A stretch of DNA of 64,000 bases from Sarcocystis neurona (Eukaryota > Apicomplexa > Conoidasida > Eucoccidiorida > Sarcocystidae): assembly GCA_000727475.1 (NCBI GenBank), contig KL647288.1, positions 8,769,414 through 8,833,413 on the forward strand, read 5' to 3'. The position numbers and the translations under genes are program-made. Of this stretch, positions 22,901-36,500 are shown one piece after another (positions within the stretch are counted from its first letter, which is position 1; every line of letters begins with the position of its first letter). The notes beneath the pieces are model-generated. The model was not told the origin of the DNA and did not search any database. It saw only the letters and a list, made by a program, of their open reading frames with translations.

Positions 22901-24579
22901 TTTACGCACACATTTGCACGCAGACGTATACACCTTTATTGGCGGGGGGGCCTAGGAGCATATATATGTTCTTCACAGCGGCAAATCGTTTGCAATTGTT
23001 AGTATTAGTCAGCGAGTTGGACCCCAACGCTGTATGTGTTCGCATCTAGAGACGTGCACCGTTCATACGCGTGAACCGACGCAGACATTAACTACGAGAC
23101 TTCGTGGATATGCGCGCATATTTGCGCGTACAGGTACACTTTCTAACTCACGTGACTCTTTCCGTTGCCGTACTTGCGTGCGGCACTTGATGTACTCGGC
23201 ATAAAAACACACGTGTATGTATTTTCGTCTATTCACATCTGCGCACACAGATGTACATGCGTATACATGTGGGTTGTCTACCTTATGCTTGTATGGACTG
23301 TCGAAGAAGATGTAGGTCCAAGTGCGAAACGTTCGATATATTCTGCGTTTGTAGAGATTGTCTGCTTACATGTCGGCGGTTTATACATGTGGATGCATAG
23401 GATTTTTTCCATTAAGGACATGGATATTTTAAAATATCTTTAGGTAGGAAGGTGCTTCTTGTGAGCAGTGAAAAGCAAAGGCTTTAGAAACGAAAGAGGG
23501 TAGGTGGAGGACGAAAGCAAAAAAGTCTCAGCACGGTGAGGAGAGGAGGGGCTGTGTATGGGGGGAGCGCGATTGCGGCGGGCGAGAACAGTGCTTGGCT
23601 GCGTCTTCTTCCGTCTCCGTCGCGTTGTTGCGTCGGTGGAATTTTTCCTTTTTTATCTGTTCTCTATTGGCTTTTCCCTTGGAAGACGTGAGTTTTGATG
23701 CTGAGGATTCTCTGTTTCAACTCCGTTGAGTACTTTCGGATTCACGGCGCAAGCGGTTCCTTTCAACCGTTTTCGAGATTTTATCTCACGATCTTCGTGT
23801 CTCTTCTTCTCGTTTCCCATGATCTTCGTGTCTCTCCTCATCTTTTCACACCTTTACTCTGCTGCGTCGGTAGCCGTCGCCTGTCGAAGTTATCACGCAC
23901 TTCTGCCGAGAGCCGGTATTCTCTTACCACCAGGTACGTGTGTTCGTTTTTCTGGCGCCCGCTTGCACGAGGATACAATGTGTTTCTTTCGATTCTCGCT
24001 TGGACGGTGCCGTAACAGGCAGTCGTTTGGGTGTGGAGTTGCATGTGCTGTATACTAAGCAGTACAACTGTCGAACTCAGACGTGGGTATCCGCAGTAGA
24101 TGTCTAAGTATTTGGCTGAAGACGGAAATGTACTACAGTATCTTTACTGAATGTACACTTTTGCATGTAGCGACCTTGGTCTGTATAGATGTACTACACT
24201 TCATCTATAACAACATTCTTCTTCCTTGATTGTGTTTGAGACTACTGCGGTTTTTCACATCGACTCCGTTTCCGTCTCCTCCCTTTTTCAGTCCCTTCCT
24301 GAAGCCTTCTCTGTTGTCGTCCCCTCCGTAACTTGAACGCTTCCGCTCCTTCAACTCCTCTGGTTTCACGCGCACCGTAAGTCCTCCTCATCCCATTGTC
24401 ATCCTGCTCTTCTTCTTTATCTCTCCTGGGCGTCTCTTCCTCCATCCTCTCCCCCTGCTGCTCGGCAAATCTTCCCTGCTTCTTCTTCTTAACCTACTTC
24501 CTCTTAGTAGCGCTCTTCTTGCCGTTCTCGTCCGTACCACCATCCGGTCGCCTGGCGTCTTCACCTCTGTTTCCCGAAG
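16945..24579. other. Repeat-poor intergenic region, no convincing gene
   Basis: Unlike the rest of the window this 7.6 kb has no CAG tracts and only short TA runs (about 18008-18026 and around 22205). Open frames are under about 110 codons, and I could not pair any with splice sites. The segment 23640-24579 is T/C-rich and directly upstream of the glutamate dehydrogenase ATG, so it probably holds its promoter and 5' UTR; a consensus donor (CACCAG|GTACGTG) near 23934 could belong to a 5' UTR intron. I saw no tRNA or rRNA. Confidence 0.4.
18850..19015. repeat. Perfect 83-bp tandem duplication
   Basis: Copies 18850-18932 and 18933-19015 read identically, each starting CAGGGATGTAGAAACAAAAG and ending GCTGCAAAGATG. 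Eighty-three is not a multiple of three, so any frame through it shifts between copies, which argues against coding use. Confidence 0.92.
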
Positions 24580-27500
24580 ATGAAGAACGCAGCTGCGGAG
24601 CAGTTGGACAGGAGCTATGGAGGCACCGGCGTGGAGCCAGCAGCGGCAGGGGAATCCGCAGCAAACATGTACCACAGCAGAGCAACAGGAGGAGGAGGGA
24701 AGACGAATGCAGGAGGTACACAATACCAGTCTTATGGCGTGTCGCCCACAAGTAGCAGTAATAGCAGCAGCAGCGGCACACGTTTGGGTGAGGACTTCTT
24801 CTGTCCGTTCACGTGCTACGATGGACGCGTAGACGCCACCGGTTCTTCGCCTTCAGCGTCGACAGGAGGAGGAGGAGGAAGCAGCACCAGCAGCACGAAG
24901 ACGGCAGCAGCGGCGACGGAAAGCACAGCAGCAGCCGCAGCGCGTGCAGGAGGAGGAAGAATGCGAGGAATGCTGGGGGGCCGCCCAGTCGGGAAACTCG
25001 GCGATTCGACTTTGTTCGGGACGACAGAGGCTTCTTCTTCCTTCGACTTGCGGCCGATGTCCCAGAAGTACGCAGAGCAGTACGAGCAGGTGAAGCAGCT
25101 GCTGTTGCAACGAGGTGATTTTTCAAAGGCCGTTATCAATGCCAACGCCGATGCGTACTACAACCACCTTGGGCTGAATGAGTACTACTTTCAGACAGCG
25201 AGTCCACAGACGGTCGCGAGCAATCTCGCCTGCGTCGTCGCTGCGAAAATGTTGCATGAGATGTCCAGCAGCGACTACTTCCCCAAAATTATGCAAGAGA
25301 AGGAAGGAGAAGTCTTTCTTCTCGCCAGAGCTTCCCTGCGGAATCGGAAGGCTTCTCAGGTCAGACAGGAAAGAGGGAGAGAGAGAAAGAGAGAAGTAGA
25401 GGGGAGAAGAGAAATGCGGGAGAGACGTAGACAGGGAGTGGGCAAAAGATTGAAGGGAGGAGGCGGAGACCGAAGGAGGTCGGTGGGGGAGAGCAGGAAA
25501 ACGGAAGAACAAGGCGGTGGACGCACAGTCCACAAAGCATAAAAAGGGAAAGGTAGAGGAGTACGAGAGGAAGAAAGGAAGAAGTAGGAGAAGAAAGGGA
25601 AGGAAAGAGGAAGAGAGAAAACAAAGATAAGGAGGAGTAAGAACAAGCGCACAAGAAAGGAGAGTCAGAAGAGAAATTTGCGGAGTTCTTTGGAGTGAAA
25701 AAAGAGAAAAGACAAACAAGAAAATAAATCTTCTTCAAGACGGAAGGAGAGAGAGAACAGGTAGAAAGAGAGAAAATGGCAAATCCGCGAGGATAGCGAC
25801 CGTCTCTGAAGCGCGTCGGCGAAGGGAGGTGAGACCGGGACGCAGGGCGCACGCAGAGAGAGAGGGACAACGTGCAGAGGCAGGAAAACAGAGGAGAGGA
25901 GAGACAAAGAGAGGAGGACAAGGTAGAAAAGTCAGGTGTAGCGCGAGTGGATTTTCGCGGGAAAGGGGAGAGACAGAGAGGCCTTTGAAGAGAAGAAGGG
26001 GGCAGCTGTATAGGTTGTTGTTAAGGAAGGATACAAAGAGAAGAAGACGAACTCGACGACGAAGAAGAGCCTGAAAGAGAAAAGGAAGAGAGAGAGAGGA
26101 CTAGAAGGAAACGGGAAGGAATTTGAGAGGAGGATGTTCTCCTCGAGAAGTGGGGAAGAGTGTCGCAGAGAAATCCCAAGGGGTGCAGAACACAACAAGA
26201 AAGTGGTGTAACACCAGCGGAAAAAACAGAGAGATGAGGAGGCGAGCAAGGGGAGGAGACGGTTTATTTGAGGAAGGGCAGGTTTCGAAGTTAGTGACGA
26301 GGAGGAGGAGGCGACGGAGAAAACGGACCGCAGACACGGAAAAGGAAGGCAGGGAGAGGTAAACGAAAAGGACGACGAGGTGAGACCGAAGAAAACGAAG
26401 AAAGTGGAGAGAAAAGGAGGACGAAGAGGGAGAAAATGACGAAGAGGAACACGAGATGAGAAAGGTGGCGAAGGGAAGAGGGGGAGAGAACGAAAAGGAG
26501 GACTGTAAAACGAGGAGGGGAGAGATAAATGAACAGGATGGGAACTGCCGAGGAGGTCGAAAGATAGAAGAGAATTCAGAGAAAAACGAGGAAGGAAAAT
26601 AAAGGACGGTGCGCAGAAGATACCAACATCAATTTTTGAACATCCTTGAAGGTCTTTCTTCTGCTTCTTTCTCCTCTCCCTCGCGTAGTCTGTTTCTTGC
26701 TCTTCGGTCTCGCCATCCGCCGCTGTGGACTTTCGAGACGGGTGTGTCTTCCTGGGAAGTCCTTTCTTCTGCGGCCCGTTTCTCCCTCTGTCGAGCGAAG
26801 TCTCACTGCCCTCCTCGCACGTTTCTACATGTGGCATTTTCTCTACTACGCCAAGCAAAACATTTGATGAACACGATCAAGATATCAAGCGGAGCAGACG
26901 CCCAAACAAACACAAGCCTATTCGTACAAGACCTGTACGTACACGTGGTAGATAGTCGCTGAGGATAGCTACTAGCTGTTTATCCAGGTTTGTTTGTCTG
27001 TATCTCCACGGACGTGCCAGCGGCAGAGTCGCAGTTGGCGTGGGTCGCAACGTTCGGCAGTCGTTTTTCGTTTCTCTTTTCCAGGCGTAAGCATACGACA
27101 TCGCTGGTGTGGCCACAGAGAGAAACTCTTCATAACTCGCTGCTCTTCGATTCTAGGTGCATTGGTTCTTCGACTATGATAAGGTCGCTTACGTACGTAT
27201 CCGTGTGGTGTCCCTACCCGTTTCTGCAGGTGTATCTACACTGCAAGTGCCTCGGTCAGACATGTGTACATACACGTATATCCACGGATAATATACGTAT
27301 ATATATGTATATCTCACACCTATATGCGTACACACACACACACACACACATACCTGACCGAATACAGATGTATGTATATGTGTACACCTGGTGAGGGAGA
27401 GGTACATATGGATGCATGTCCGAGTGCGTGTATTTGTAGAAAGAGAGACAGAGGGAGAAAGATACCAAAGGAATGCAACACACGCCTATTACGTTCTATA

Positions 27501-30500
27501 TCGAGACGCACCGCACAACTTTGCTGCAGGGTTTTTTTGGGCGCGGGGGCGTCTGGGGTGAAGAGGGCAACAGAGAAGAGGATTTGTTCGTTTGCAAAGT
27601 TTTTTTAATCGCGCAGGCGCGTGCTTCTCCTTCCACACACACGTGCAGGCGCATAGACGTTTTTATCTCTGAAGTTAGAGGTCCTTTCTCCTGCGTTCGC
27701 GTGTGTGTCCATTCCTTCGACAGCTTTCCTCCGTCTTTCCGTCTCTCGATGTCTGGCTGCCGTCTCTCCATCTGTCTGTCTTTGTGTTTTTCTCCTCTCT
27801 ACGCACACGTAATAGAGGTGTACAGGTACCGCCGTAAACCACCTCTCTGTGCCCGCGCCTCTCTTCTAGATATATACACGTCTTAACCGTACACGTATAT
27901 GTGTGCGTGTTTATACACATACCTACATATGCGTGTAAATGTGTGAATCGCCCTCTCTCTACGTATGCATATATCAGATGCGTGTGCATGCACATATATA
28001 TATGTGTGGAACTGTTGACGATGGACGGTCTTGGTGTGTGACTTCTTGTTGACGTTGTGCCGGGATGACATCCCGACAGAACTACCAGGTCGAGCGGGAA
28101 ATAGAGAAGAAGTATCTTGGGCTTCAAGGCGCGAAGGGAGAGTCGGCGTACCGCATGCAGTGCTACCGGTCGACGGGGTCCTTCTTTGATGACCCCGGCG
28201 ATGACACCGAGAGACTGCGTACTTACTTTCTGCAGTTGCCGGAGTATGCCGTCCCGGCTGAGGAGGTAGAAGAATTACTCTCTGTTTTCGTCCCTCCTTG
28301 CGTTTCTGCGAAAGAACGTGCGTGCCGGGAAATGTATGGAAGAACCTGTGCAGACGTGTGCGAGTCCCTTCCGCGCGTCCACGACGTCTGGTGCACACAT
28401 GTTGTTCTGCATGCGTCTGTTCTCCTGAATAGTCCTACACACGTATCTGCGTATAGGTGTGAATGTGTGTGTATGTATATTTTGTAGGTAAATATATGTG
28501 TAAGCATCTATCTAGATGTACGTATGTGAATATTATGTGTGTGTGTAGATATATATATATATATATAAACGAATACGCTATATTAAGAGGGAAATATTAT
28601 GTTTACGTAGGCCCGAGTGGATGCATGTATGTCTGTTCCGGTGTATGTACACTCCAACCTCCCACGTTCGTTGACCCACGCGGGTCCTCACCGGCTCCTT
28701 CTTTAGGATTCTGCTGGCGGTCCCCAGGGAGATGTGCAAACTTATTGTCTTCGTATCTACACGAGAATATATATATATATATACACAGAGAGACAGAAAG
28801 GGGTAGAAACGGATGCGGGGCAGGTGTGTACAAACAAACACCTACGAGGGTTTATACTCCCACACGCTTCTTCACCGATCTCAGTGCTGCAGCATATGTA
28901 CACAGAGAGACAAAGTAGATACATGTGAACTTCTACAGTAGAGCTACATGCGTATATACAACGGAAAATGTAAATGAGCATACATACATATATTCAGGTA
29001 TATATCTACATATATATGTGCACACATGCGTATATGTACACAGGTGGATACAGAGTAGTGCTGTGTAGCTGAGGTCCTACCTGCACCGCGTGTACGTGTG
29101 CCGATCTCCTTTTCGTTTCTCCTCTGCACAGAGACAGAATCTACGTATACACTGACAGCTAGCTGTGGAACTGTTCTCCGACCATCGAAGAAAAGGTGGC
29201 TTTTCTGTGTTACGGATGGATCGTCCCGCCTTCCCCTTCATCGTAGTAGCGCCGCGTCCGTTTTTCTTAGGGAATTTTGCACAGGCCTCTGCTCTGGTGG
29301 ACCGTTCCCTGTGCCTCCCTCAGGTGGATCCCTGCGAAACTGACTTGGCCAAAGTTCTCGATGTCTATTTCTACGCCAACAAACACAACACTGCAACGGC
29401 AGAAATCTACCGGAGACTCAACGAGGATGTGGGTCTCTCTCTGTCTCACTCTCTGTCTAGATATATATACATATGTATGTGCATGTGTATACGTATATGT
29501 GCTACGTCTACGCCAAGAGACACAGCACGCCAAGGACAGAAATACACCGGAGGCTCAACGAAAGCGTGCCTCTCTCTCTATATGTATATATACATATGCA
29601 GATACATGTACATATACATCCGTACATAGATACACTGTCGGATGCATGCACATACATATGTGTGGGTATACATACGTATACATATACATATACACTTACA
29701 CATACATACCTATACATGCCTATACAGATCTACGCGTATCCATACATCTGTATATGTGCGCACACGTAGACACGCATACATGTCCGTATACATCCACATA
29801 TACATATATACATCTATATATACGTATACACCCACATACATAAACGGTCGTATACACACATATGCATTCGTTTACACACATATACGTACACATTCATACA
29901 CATTCGTTTACATGCGTGTACGTAGACGTCGTCCACATAGGTCCACCCATACGTGTGTTCTTACATATCCATGCGCGTAGGGGTACCTATCCATATATAT
30001 GAGTTCATTTACTCCGATGTGGATCTACATACACTCACACATATATGCAAGCAGTCACACATAATCTACGTATACTCATACTTGTGCTCTTACACGTACA
30101 CCCATCCATATATACAGGTGACTGCCTATGTATACACGTACAGATATACCCGTCCACATATACCGCACACACGTACTTCCCTATGTTTCTACATGTAGTA
30201 TACATACACACACCTGCACATGGCTATTTTTAAATAACATCTATTTACACGTGTATACACATTCGTACACATGACTTACACATATACACGTACTTGTACA
30301 CGTACTCTTACCCTGATACCTCAGTATACCCATACGCATATACACCCGCAGACATATATCCATACACGTACGCCCGTATATTTATCCGTATAACACACAC
30401 GAGTACATATATATACACTCAAAAAACGAGTACACACACACATCCACACACACGTGTATACGTGTAAGCGACAGGCTGCTTTGTTAATCGCGAGAAAGGT

Positions 30501-33500
30501 AGCTACAGCTGTGCGGTGGACCGGTCCGCGCAGTCGGCCACGTGTCCGCGGACGTTTTCTTCTGCAGCTTTGTTTCTCAGTGTGTGTACGTGTGTTTTCG
30601 CTCTGAGTGGACGTGTCTCGTGCCGTTCTTCGCACGGCGTCTCCGCCCAAAAGACGGGCCCGCTTCTTCAAGTTGCGCGCGCGCCGGCGCGCCCGAGACG
30701 TCGTACAGAGAGAGCCGCAGGCCGAGAGACGTGAAAACGCGCAGCTGCAGAGACTGCGTGGCAGGCCACGTCCCACTCGTGCATGCGGCAGGAGTGCAGA
30801 AGCGCTCCTCTGCCTGATAAAATTGCCAGGGGCACCACGCACCTGTATATGTACGTGTGTCTGTGTGTGTGTAGAGCGCTGAAATTCGTCTCTCGTGGTG
30901 AAGCCCCGAGCACCAGGCGTATATGTGTGTGTGTGGTGTGAAAAAACATGCGTGCGCGAAGAACTTGTAGATCTTAACTAGGAGAGTCAGCAGGGACTCT
31001 GTGTGCCGGCAAGGTTGTCTTAGATGCGCCTTTATGCGGTATTTTAGGCGAGTTCACTGCGCATGCGTCGGTTGCTCCAGGGGGAGAGGGATTTATCTCG
31101 GCGTGTGGTTCTCGGCAAAATAGAATTGCGACACGTTGCAGAGAGACCCCAGGCAAAGCCACGCGCAAGAAAGAAGTGTGGGACCCCCCCCGGGTCGTAA
31201 ATATATTTCTGTGACCCGTCGACCGCGCTCCTCGCTGTCTGTCTCTGTCTCTCTGTGCATGCAGACGACGCCATGCGCCTGCCTACACGGTCTCGGGGGG
31301 GACGTTCACCTTTGATGGGTACAGGTAGATATAGATAGATACATAGATATGTAGAGAAATAACAAGGTATAGTAGATATGTAGATAGATGTGTAGATAGA
31401 TACCTAGGTATATATATATAAGCAGATAGATATGTAGGTAGATACCTGGGTATAGATAGATATGGTAGATACGTAGATAGATACGTAGATGTAGATAGAT
31501 ATGGGGATATAGGTGGACGGAGATACATACATGAGGAAGGTGGGTGGGGGTCACAAAGTCTCCTCTACGGATATGTGTTTTGTTTAACATTGAAGGGATA
31601 TTGAGCTGCGCTGTGCATGCAGGTGGTGCGGGATTCCAGCAGTCAAGCGCTTTTCGTAAATGTCGTTCCTCGTGGCACGGGCTACCGCATGGGTAAGTCT
31701 TCACCCACTTCTATAAACGTCTTCCTCTACATATATATATATATATCTTTGTGTACGTCTCTTTCTCTCTCTCTCTCTCTATATATATATATACATGTAT
31801 ATGTGTGTCTACGTATATGAACTTCTACGTCTGTACATATATATATATATATGTATACCTTTCTGGCTACAGGCATCTACACATAGAAATATGTGTCATT
31901 CTAATTTATACGTCTCTTTACCCTCTATCAATGTGTGTCCACAGGGACGTACATACATATGTGTGGAGAAGTCTTTATATATCTGCGCGCAGGTACGCAC
32001 ATGTGTATTTATATATATATATATATATATGTGGAGGAGTTTTTACGTATGTAAGTGCCTGTTTCTGTATTTTTGTGTGTGTGTCTGTGTTTGTCTCTAG
32101 ACTTTGCCTTCCGTCGGGGACCCCACACGAAGGACTTCTTCTCTCGCGTTGGAGTAAGGAATTTGCAGCCCCCTCCTCTCTCTCCCTGCTCAAGACAGCT
32201 ATTCCTATGATTTGCTGCGAGTGCTGCTCTCCTTCCTCCATATTCCTCTTCTTCTTTTCTTCTCTTCCTTTCTTCTTTATCTTCTTCTTCTCCTGCGCTG
32301 CGACCAGCGTTGTATGAACGCTCTTTGCTGCTGCTGTTTCACCTTTCTCCTGCTGCTGCTGTCCTCGCATGCTTCTCCTGTTGCGGCTGCAGCCAGCAGC
32401 TCAAAGTATGCTGTTCTTGGGCTGGAGCCCCGCTCCTCTCGCAGCTCACTGCGCTGCTTCCTGCTTCCGTCGCTCAGCTGATTCTTCTGCTGCCTGCCTG
32501 TCGCGAGTCCAGGGCGCACATGTGGCTGCTGCTTCGTATCGCTCTCGAGGCTCGCCCTCCTGTGTCTACAGCAACACCGCGAGCAGTTGCTACTGCTTCT
32601 GTCCTGTCCTAGTGCTCGTGGTCATGTGGCTGCTTCTCGCATGGTCAGCCCCATGCTGCTCCTGGGGATGCGGGGGTCTGCTGGTGCTGAAGGTCCTCAC
32701 GTCCTGCTGCTGCTGCAGCTGCAGCTGCTCGTGCCTCCTTTCGTCCCTGCTGCTGTTGGCGTGCTGCTGCCACACACGCCGTTGCTGTGCTCAGCGGTCT
32801 GCAGCTGCGCTGCTGCTACTCTGCTGCTACCCTGCTGCTGCTCTGCTGTTGCTCTTTTGCCACCCTCTTGCCGCTCTGCTGCTGCTCTGCTGCTAGCGTC
32901 GGCGATTCTCACGTCGCGCCGCTGGCTGCGTTGCGTGCGTGTGTGGCTGCTGCTGTCGACAGGACAGCGTGACGATGTGGGGCTTCTACTCCCAGCGCAA
33001 GTACGTTGAGCCCCTGGCGAACGGCGTCTGCCTGATGACAACGTTTATCGAAGAACTACCAGAAGACCAACTACGTGAATACCCCGCCATGAGTATCAAC
33101 CGCAGGTATCTACTACTTCTGCTTCTTCTTCTAGTGGCCCCCCACGGCTGCTGCCGCTCGCCACGCATGCACGGAGGTGTGGGACACGTCTGTGTCCCAT
33201 ATTTGTAGTATGCGTGCGTGTGGAATGTTGTGCGTCCTCGCACTCTCGACCGCTCATTCCTCAGACTGGTCTGCGTCTCTTCCGAGAAAATACGCGTCCT
33301 TCACGTGTGTGCGTGATGTTTCCAGAGGGGGCTGAATCTGCGTCACTTTCTTCTTCATCTGCTGACACGCCTGTGACCGGCAAGGAGGCAGTCGTATCTT
33401 CTTGTGCGGATGTACTTCCTCAAACGCTTCCCACATCTTCGGCAAACGACAGTCTTGTGCACGCTTCGTGACCTCCTCCTCCTGTTCACGTTTCAGCTTA

Positions 33501-36500
33501 AACAGAAGATACGTGCGCGCCCAAGAGATCGAACAGGTGTGGCGTTCTCTGTTTCCTGTGTATTAGCCGAGGCCTCTTCTTTCCTTCTTCTGCTGGCTAG
33601 AGGGATGAAGAAGACGGCTGAAGTCGTTTCCGCTGATGTGTAGAAGTGACCCGGTCAAAACGCGTGCGCACAGCCGTCCCTCTCTATGCGCGTGTTGTTG
33701 CTCCATATACTGCGCCTCTGCATGCGGCACGTCTGCGACGCGTCGAAAAGCTACTGCTGTCCATCGACGCATGCCTGCGGGTGTTCCTGCTTCTCCGCGT
33801 TTTCCTTCCTTCTCACGCGTGGACGCCTCGTGGGGTCGCGTCCACGCAGAATAAAGTCCAGTGTGCTGCGTGGGAGGAACGCGGCCCTGAAAAAGCCTTT
33901 CCCGTTGCATGCGGTGGCCTGCAGCAGCCAGTCGACTCTGCGCCCCTGCTGCTGCCTGTGTCCCCACACCGGTGGGGGTCGGTCTGCGAACTCTTCTTCC
34001 GCGTCTTTTCTCCTCCTGTCAGCGCCGGAAGACTGCGTCTCGGCCACCTGCAGAAGCCCGCTGCTTTTTATATTAGACTCGCGTAAAAGTTGGGGAGCCG
34101 CACGCCTGTGTGGACGTTCGTCTCCTTGGTGACCTGCTTTGTTGCCGGCATCTGCGTGGGGGTACATGTTCTGTTCTGTTTGTCGCTGGCTCTTCATGTG
34201 TGTCTCATCACGCAGCTCCGGGACTACCGGGACCGCTTTCTTTTTGGGACTGTCGCTCGGCTTCTCTTTTCGAAAGTCTCTCCTTTTCTCTCAGTCGTTT
34301 TGTCCGCTTAGTTGGGTTTTCCGTTGGTAGGACCGAGCTGTGGACTCACGTGTGCATATTTCTTCCTTTTCATCGGTAGATGTCTGTGTGTCTGTCTCCC
34401 CGCTTCCCTGCCATTGCCTCTCTCTATGTATATATATTTCTTTGACCGTCCTCTCTGTATATGTGAATTAACCAGGGCACTTCTGTGTACAGATGCTGCT
34501 GCATCTACCTCTAACCTTGTCGTCCTGGGGTTTGTGCGAATCCTCTTCGTATAAACATTGCTGTATCTACCCCTGACCTTACCGTCTTCGGGTTTGTCTT
34601 TCGTGTATGTACCTCCTCGGCGCGCACTTGTCTCTGTATATCTGTGTGTGTTTGTTTCTCTATCTGTCTCTGTCTCTTGTTCTTCACTCTTTCTATATAA
34701 TTGTACTACCTGTACTTTTCTTCTGCGTTTTACCCTCTATGTGTGTGTGTGTACTCTTTACGTTTTACGGTCTTTATACATGCGTAGAAGCTGTGTCTAT
34801 ATCTGCGGTCGAGACCCGCATGCGTCAAGTGCGTGCGTCAAGTTAGAAGAAGGGGAGCCTGTCGCAGCACCACACAAAAGAACGCGACGAGCTCGACGTT
34901 GACGTTCCCTCGAATTTTTGACTCACGCATGCGTTTGACTATTAATTTCGTAGTTCTGCGTGCGAAGCATCTCCCCCACGACGTACACGCGGATGTTTCT
35001 CTCTGTCCGCGCTTTCCTTCGAACATTCGCCTGCGCCTGGATTCTTGCATGGCCCATGAGAAGATGCATCTCAACGCTGCCATATGCGCCACAGACCTCC
35101 TTGTGCCACACTGTCGCTGCCGCTGTGGAAAGTGCTGCTGCAATTGCTGCTGCGGTGGGACGTGCGCGGGTGCTTGTTTTGCTGCCGCGGTGGTCGTGCT
35201 GTCGCTGCTGGGGGGGAATGTCGCGCTGCTGTTGCTGCTCTTGCTGCTGTCGATTCTCGTGCTCCTGCTGTTGCTGCTCTAAACCTGACGCTGCTGGAGA
35301 GAACGGTGCTGCAGGGGGGGAGGGAAGGGCTGCTCGTACCGGTGCTGCTACTGTTACGACGTGCTGCTGCTGCTGTTCCTGCTGTGCGGCATGCTGCTGC
35401 TGTTTCTGCTGTTGCGGCGTGCTGCTGCTGTTCCTGCTGTTGCGGCGNNNNNNNNNNNNNNNNNNNNNNNNNNNNNNNNNNNNNNNNNNNNNNNNNNNNN
35501 NNNNNNNNNNNNNNNNNNNNNNNNNNNNNNNNNNNNNNNNNNNNNNNNNNNNNNNNNNNNNNNNNNNNNNNNNNNNNNNNNNNNNNNNNNNNNNNNNNNN
35601 NNNNNNNNNNNNNNNNNNNNNNNNNNNNNNNNNNNNNNNNNNNNNNNNNNNNNNNNNNNNNNNNNNNNNNNNNNNNNNNNNNNNNNNNNNNNNNNNNNNN
35701 NNNNNNNNNNNNNNNNNNNNNNNNNNNNNNNNNNNNNNNNNNNNNNNNNNNNNNNNNNNNNNNNNNNNNNNNNNNNNNNNNNNNNNNNNNNNNNNNNNNN
35801 NNNNNNNNNNNNNNNNNNNNNNNNNNNNNNNNNNNNNNNNNNNNNNNNNNNNNNNNNNNNNNNNNNNNNNNNNNNNNNNNNNNNNNNNNNNNNNNNNNNT
35901 CTGCTGTTGCGGCGTGCTGCTGCTGTTCCTGCTGTTGCGGCGTGCTGCTGCTGTTCCTGCGGTTACGACGTGCCGCTGCTGCTATTCCTGCTGTGCGGCA
36001 TGCTGCTGCTGTTCCTGCTGTTGCGGCGTGCTGCTGCGGTTCCTGCGGTTGCGGCACTCTGCTGCGGTTCCTGCGGTTGCGGCACTCTGCTGTTCCTGCG
36101 GCTGCTGCATGCTGCCGCGGTTGCTGCATGTTGCTGCATCCTGCTGCTGTTGCTGCATCCTGCTGCTGTTCCTGCTGCTGCGACATGCTGCTGCTGACGT
36201 GCAGGGTAGAACAACTGGTGAAGGCAATTCGCATGCAATATATTATGAAGCCGTCGAGATTTACCGAACTTGCGCAGGTATAGCGTTTTGTGGATAGTGC
36301 TGGAGACAGCAGAGACAGCAGCGATAGTGGCAGCAGCGGAGCGAAAACATCTGCAGGAGGTGCAGCAGCCGCCGAAGGAGGAGGAGAAGGAGAAACGGCA
36401 GCAGCGTTAGTGACAGACACCATTCCACAGGAGCAGCAACGACAGGAGGAGACTCGACAGAGGAGCAGCAGCAGCAGCATAGCTTGAGCGGGCAATACGA

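Noticed and set aside
25123..26858. Minus-strand frames of 198, 186 and 308 codons
   Set aside because: They translate the pyrimidine complement of the polypurine tract in intron 1 and the antisense of exon 1; no start context or splice sites fit.
34960..36297. A plus-strand frame of 445 codons (and a minus-strand one of 544) through the CTG tract and the gap
   Set aside because: Both read repeat-derived Leu/Cys/Ala or Gln/Ala/Arg and treat N as coding. They overlap exon 7 of glutamate dehydrogenase, whose own frame is supported by phase and homology.
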